64,000 nucleotides of DNA from assembly GCA_964023205.1 (NCBI GenBank), contig OZ026842.1, positions 10,323,407 through 10,387,406 on the forward strand, given 5' to 3'. Positions 62,043 to 64,000 of this stretch are shown in pieces (the first letter of the stretch is position 1; the number at the start of each line of letters is the position of its first letter). Made by a program: the position numbers and the translations under genes. A model generated the notes under the pieces. It was given only the letters and a program-made list of their open reading frames with translations, did no database searches and was not told the origin of the DNA. Source of the DNA: Lutraria lutraria (taxonomy: Eukaryota > Mollusca > Bivalvia > Venerida > Mactridae).

Positions 62043-62219
62043 TTTTAAGACAATCAACCGAGTTACGACTGAACCGACCCAGCCTTAAAGTTACGACCTT
62101 TATTTAAGACATCTTAGCTGCGACCTCGTTGATAAAACGGCTCGACGTCGTAAGACCTGTCTTGCGACCAAGTCTTAGCTAAGATCGGTCGTACGACCTT
62201 TGATAAAACGGCCCCCATG

Positions 62220-62599
62220 GGGCTTATGTATACTTACCCATTATTTTATTTATAGTATACGGGTAGTTAGTATTACATACATTTAATCTAATACAAATGT
62301 TTAATCTTATCACCCAAAACTAAATTACATGTAGTATGGTTATCACTTGAAACTTTTGTGATGGGTATTACTAGATTACAACGAAATAATCAATATTTCA
62401 GTTTAAAAAAACCCCGGAACGACACATCATTCGAGTTCAGAGTGAACTATATACTAACCATGTCGAGTTGTTCTTATATTAAGCTCGATCTTGTTGTATC
62501 TTGGTGGTCGTACAGTAACTTATTGAAATGAAACGTCTGCAAATGAGTTAACAAATTATGCTGAATTTTCAGTTTAAGGAGAACAAGCAACATAATACA
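62220..62599. promoter_or_regulatory. Upstream region of the type II membrane protein gene
   Basis: Begins with the remainder of the repeat split by the Harbinger insertion (ATGGGGCTTATG at 62217). An acceptor-like 'tgaattttcag' at 62560-62570 suggests that an upstream non-coding exon exists. No promoter motif can be assigned. Confidence 0.3.
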
Positions 62600-63676
62600 A
62601 TGAAGTATCGACATTTTAGTGAAAGTTCGGACGAAAGCGCAAACACAAAATCAACACAAACGACAAGCCTGGGATCAAACAACGGACAGGAAAATAAGGA
62701 TAAACAACCACTAACCACTTTACCGGAAATGGACTTCGAATATGCTGACGCCGAAACCGATTCAGACACCGAGCTCGATATTAATCACAATCTTGCACTA
62801 GAAAAGAGACCACTGACAAAAGATTCTGACAATGATATGGAGGAAACATTGATCGATATTTCAAACGAAATTAATCATGGAACAGCTCCGTGTGATCGGG
62901 AAAAAAATGGAAAACAACCACGGAACAAACTTCAGAAAACTGAATGCAGTTGTTCATGTTCGGAAGGAGTTGAAAATGTGGACAATGAACGCAAATATTC
63001 GGACAAGATCCAAGCGAAGACACGCCCGTCACGAACTGAATGTGAAGATGCACCATGTGGTTCTAAAATTGCCGATCAGGGCAATAACAACAAAGAGCCT
63101 GTTCCTGATATCCGGGAAACATATAACATTTCAGACAGGAAAACACCATATGACTTATGCAGCTCATGGAACAACGCTAGTCCAAATACATATGTAGATT
63201 TCCGTGACGATGTGCTTTCCACGTCATCTAGGACTAGGGACCATGAAGTCGAACGATTATTAAAACGTGACCATTATATTCATGAGCTTCAGTGCACTAC
63301 TAACTTAATGAATCTATTTGAAGAAAGGTATAAGTCAATGTTGGAAGACATGAACAGAAAGCAAGACTTGCTAAAAGCGAGCTTAATGTGGTTAACTATA
63401 ATGTTTATTGTGATCATATTGTGTGTTGCTGTTTCAATGATCTACAGCGTCACCAGAAATCCAGGTCACGTGGGTGAGATTGATGTAGAGAAGTCAATAG
63501 AACGGTACATGGGTTCACAGGAGGCTCAAGACGATATCAGGAGACACGTGCTGTGTGCTGATTGCTCAGATGTGAGAGCTGATGTGATGCCTTTCTTTAC
63601 TCGAGACGAGAATAATGAATGCTGTATCCGAGATGTTGCAACACTCTCTGCTAAAATGGAAGAATCATTTTCATTG
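62600..63676 (+). CDS. Type II membrane protein, N-terminal exon (TNF-ligand-like?; continues beyond window)
   Basis: An open frame runs from ATG 62558 (or 62600, MKYRHFSESSDES, preferred because an acceptor-like ttttcag lies between the two) to a likely donor at 63676/63677 (tcattg|gtatta); the reading continues to a stop at 63703 only if unspliced. Residues 1-260 are hydrophilic, Ser/Asp/Asn-rich, with a Cys cluster (CSCSC). About residues 261-285 form one transmembrane helix (LMWLTIMFIVIILCVAVSMI); no signal peptide is seen, so the N-terminus is probably cytosolic. A short external part has spaced cysteines (LCADC ... ECCIRD). This layout and the Cys pattern recall bivalve TNF-like ligands, whose receptor-binding domain would then lie in exons to the right; that is a guess. 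Confidence 0.6.
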
Positions 63677-64000
63677 GTATTACTTTTTTGCATAAGTAAA
63701 TAAATTGAGTTCGATATAAATACCATTTATATAAGTCAATCCATTATTATGTTTTACAGCTGTCGCTTTATTGTTGTTTAGCTGTCATAATAACTGTTGT
63801 TATATTTGATTACATCAAACCCAAGCAGCAGTCTGTTGACAACAAATACACGCATAATGTAAACAGATAATGATTCCTAAATTCCACCAAAATAACATAC
63901 ACGAAACATCTCATCTACCTAAATCACTACACTCCCCAAAATCTCTCAATCCAACTGATTAACAAAATGCGATGGAAACTTTGGTATATAATTATTTTGT
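63677..64000 (+). other. Probable intron at the window end
   Basis: AT-rich sequence after the likely donor at 63677. No further exon was recognised before the window ends. Confidence 0.4.

Larger units (their letters stand above)
52469..62219. mobile_element. PIF/Harbinger DNA transposon, two-gene, 9.7 kb
   Basis: The element spans about 52472-62216. Ends begin GGGGCCGTTTTATCAA and are inverse at the right (ttgataaaacggccccc), followed by GGTCGTA/AAGACC-rich subterminal sequence; CCGTTTTAT recurs about 90 bp inside each end. ATG lies directly outside both ends (52469-52471 and 62217-62219), matching the 3-bp target duplication of Harbinger elements. It encodes a Myb/SANT-like protein (+, 52724-56249) and a DDE transposase (-, 58138-62042), in convergent orientation. 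It has itself been invaded by a SINE (~54573) and by the tandem-repeat element at 57600. Possibly autonomous or recently so. Confidence 0.88.

Overview
This is a eukaryotic, AT-rich, intron-containing window, most likely from a bivalve mollusc. The evidence is split genes with GT-AG introns, a TMEM256-type gene, and repeats I associate with bivalve genomes (tRNA-derived SINEs, the 'agctcac...gtgac' element with 145-bp internal repeats, small palindromic MITEs). I cannot name the species.

Layout. 1-2.8 kb: last three exons of a TMEM256-like membrane protein gene (+). 4.7-35.1 kb: a cluster of four paralogous multi-exon C2H2 zinc-finger genes, here called A (-, 4734-11897), B (+, 13326-16704), C (-, 23856-27237) and D (+, 31210-35130). 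They form two head-to-head pairs (A/B and C/D). All share an exon architecture, a distinctive N-terminal module (core 'ITMLV..xQExxIR.LF....W.C..K'), an acidic low-complexity region, and a fixed order of up to nine fingers. 35-52 kb: no convincing host genes; a decayed mariner, several MITEs, a large hairpin and a 200-bp assembly gap. 52.47-62.22 kb: one 9.7-kb PIF/Harbinger DNA transposon with terminal inverted repeats, carrying a Myb/SANT-like gene (+) and a DDE nuclease gene (-) in seven exons, itself inserted in another repeat. 62.6-63.7 kb: the start of a gene for a type II membrane protein, continuing past the window.

The most striking object is gene A. Its first two exons encode a pogo/Tigger (CENP-B/jerky-type) transposase: two N-terminal HTH domains and a DDE_1 domain. 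These are joined in frame, in the same exon, to the N-terminal module that is the first coding exon of paralogues B, C and D. The five exons splice in compatible phases to a 934-residue reading frame. All three catalytic Asp positions of the transposase appear replaced (Ala168, Asn272, Asn302), while both DNA-binding domains look intact. This fits a domesticated transposase-zinc-finger fusion formed by insertion into one member of the cluster. Gene A has also lost finger 1 and the Cys pair of finger 2, and its last ~270 coding bases are nearly identical to gene B, suggesting gene conversion.

All exon models were built by hand from splice signals, phase and comparison between paralogues; none has transcript support here.
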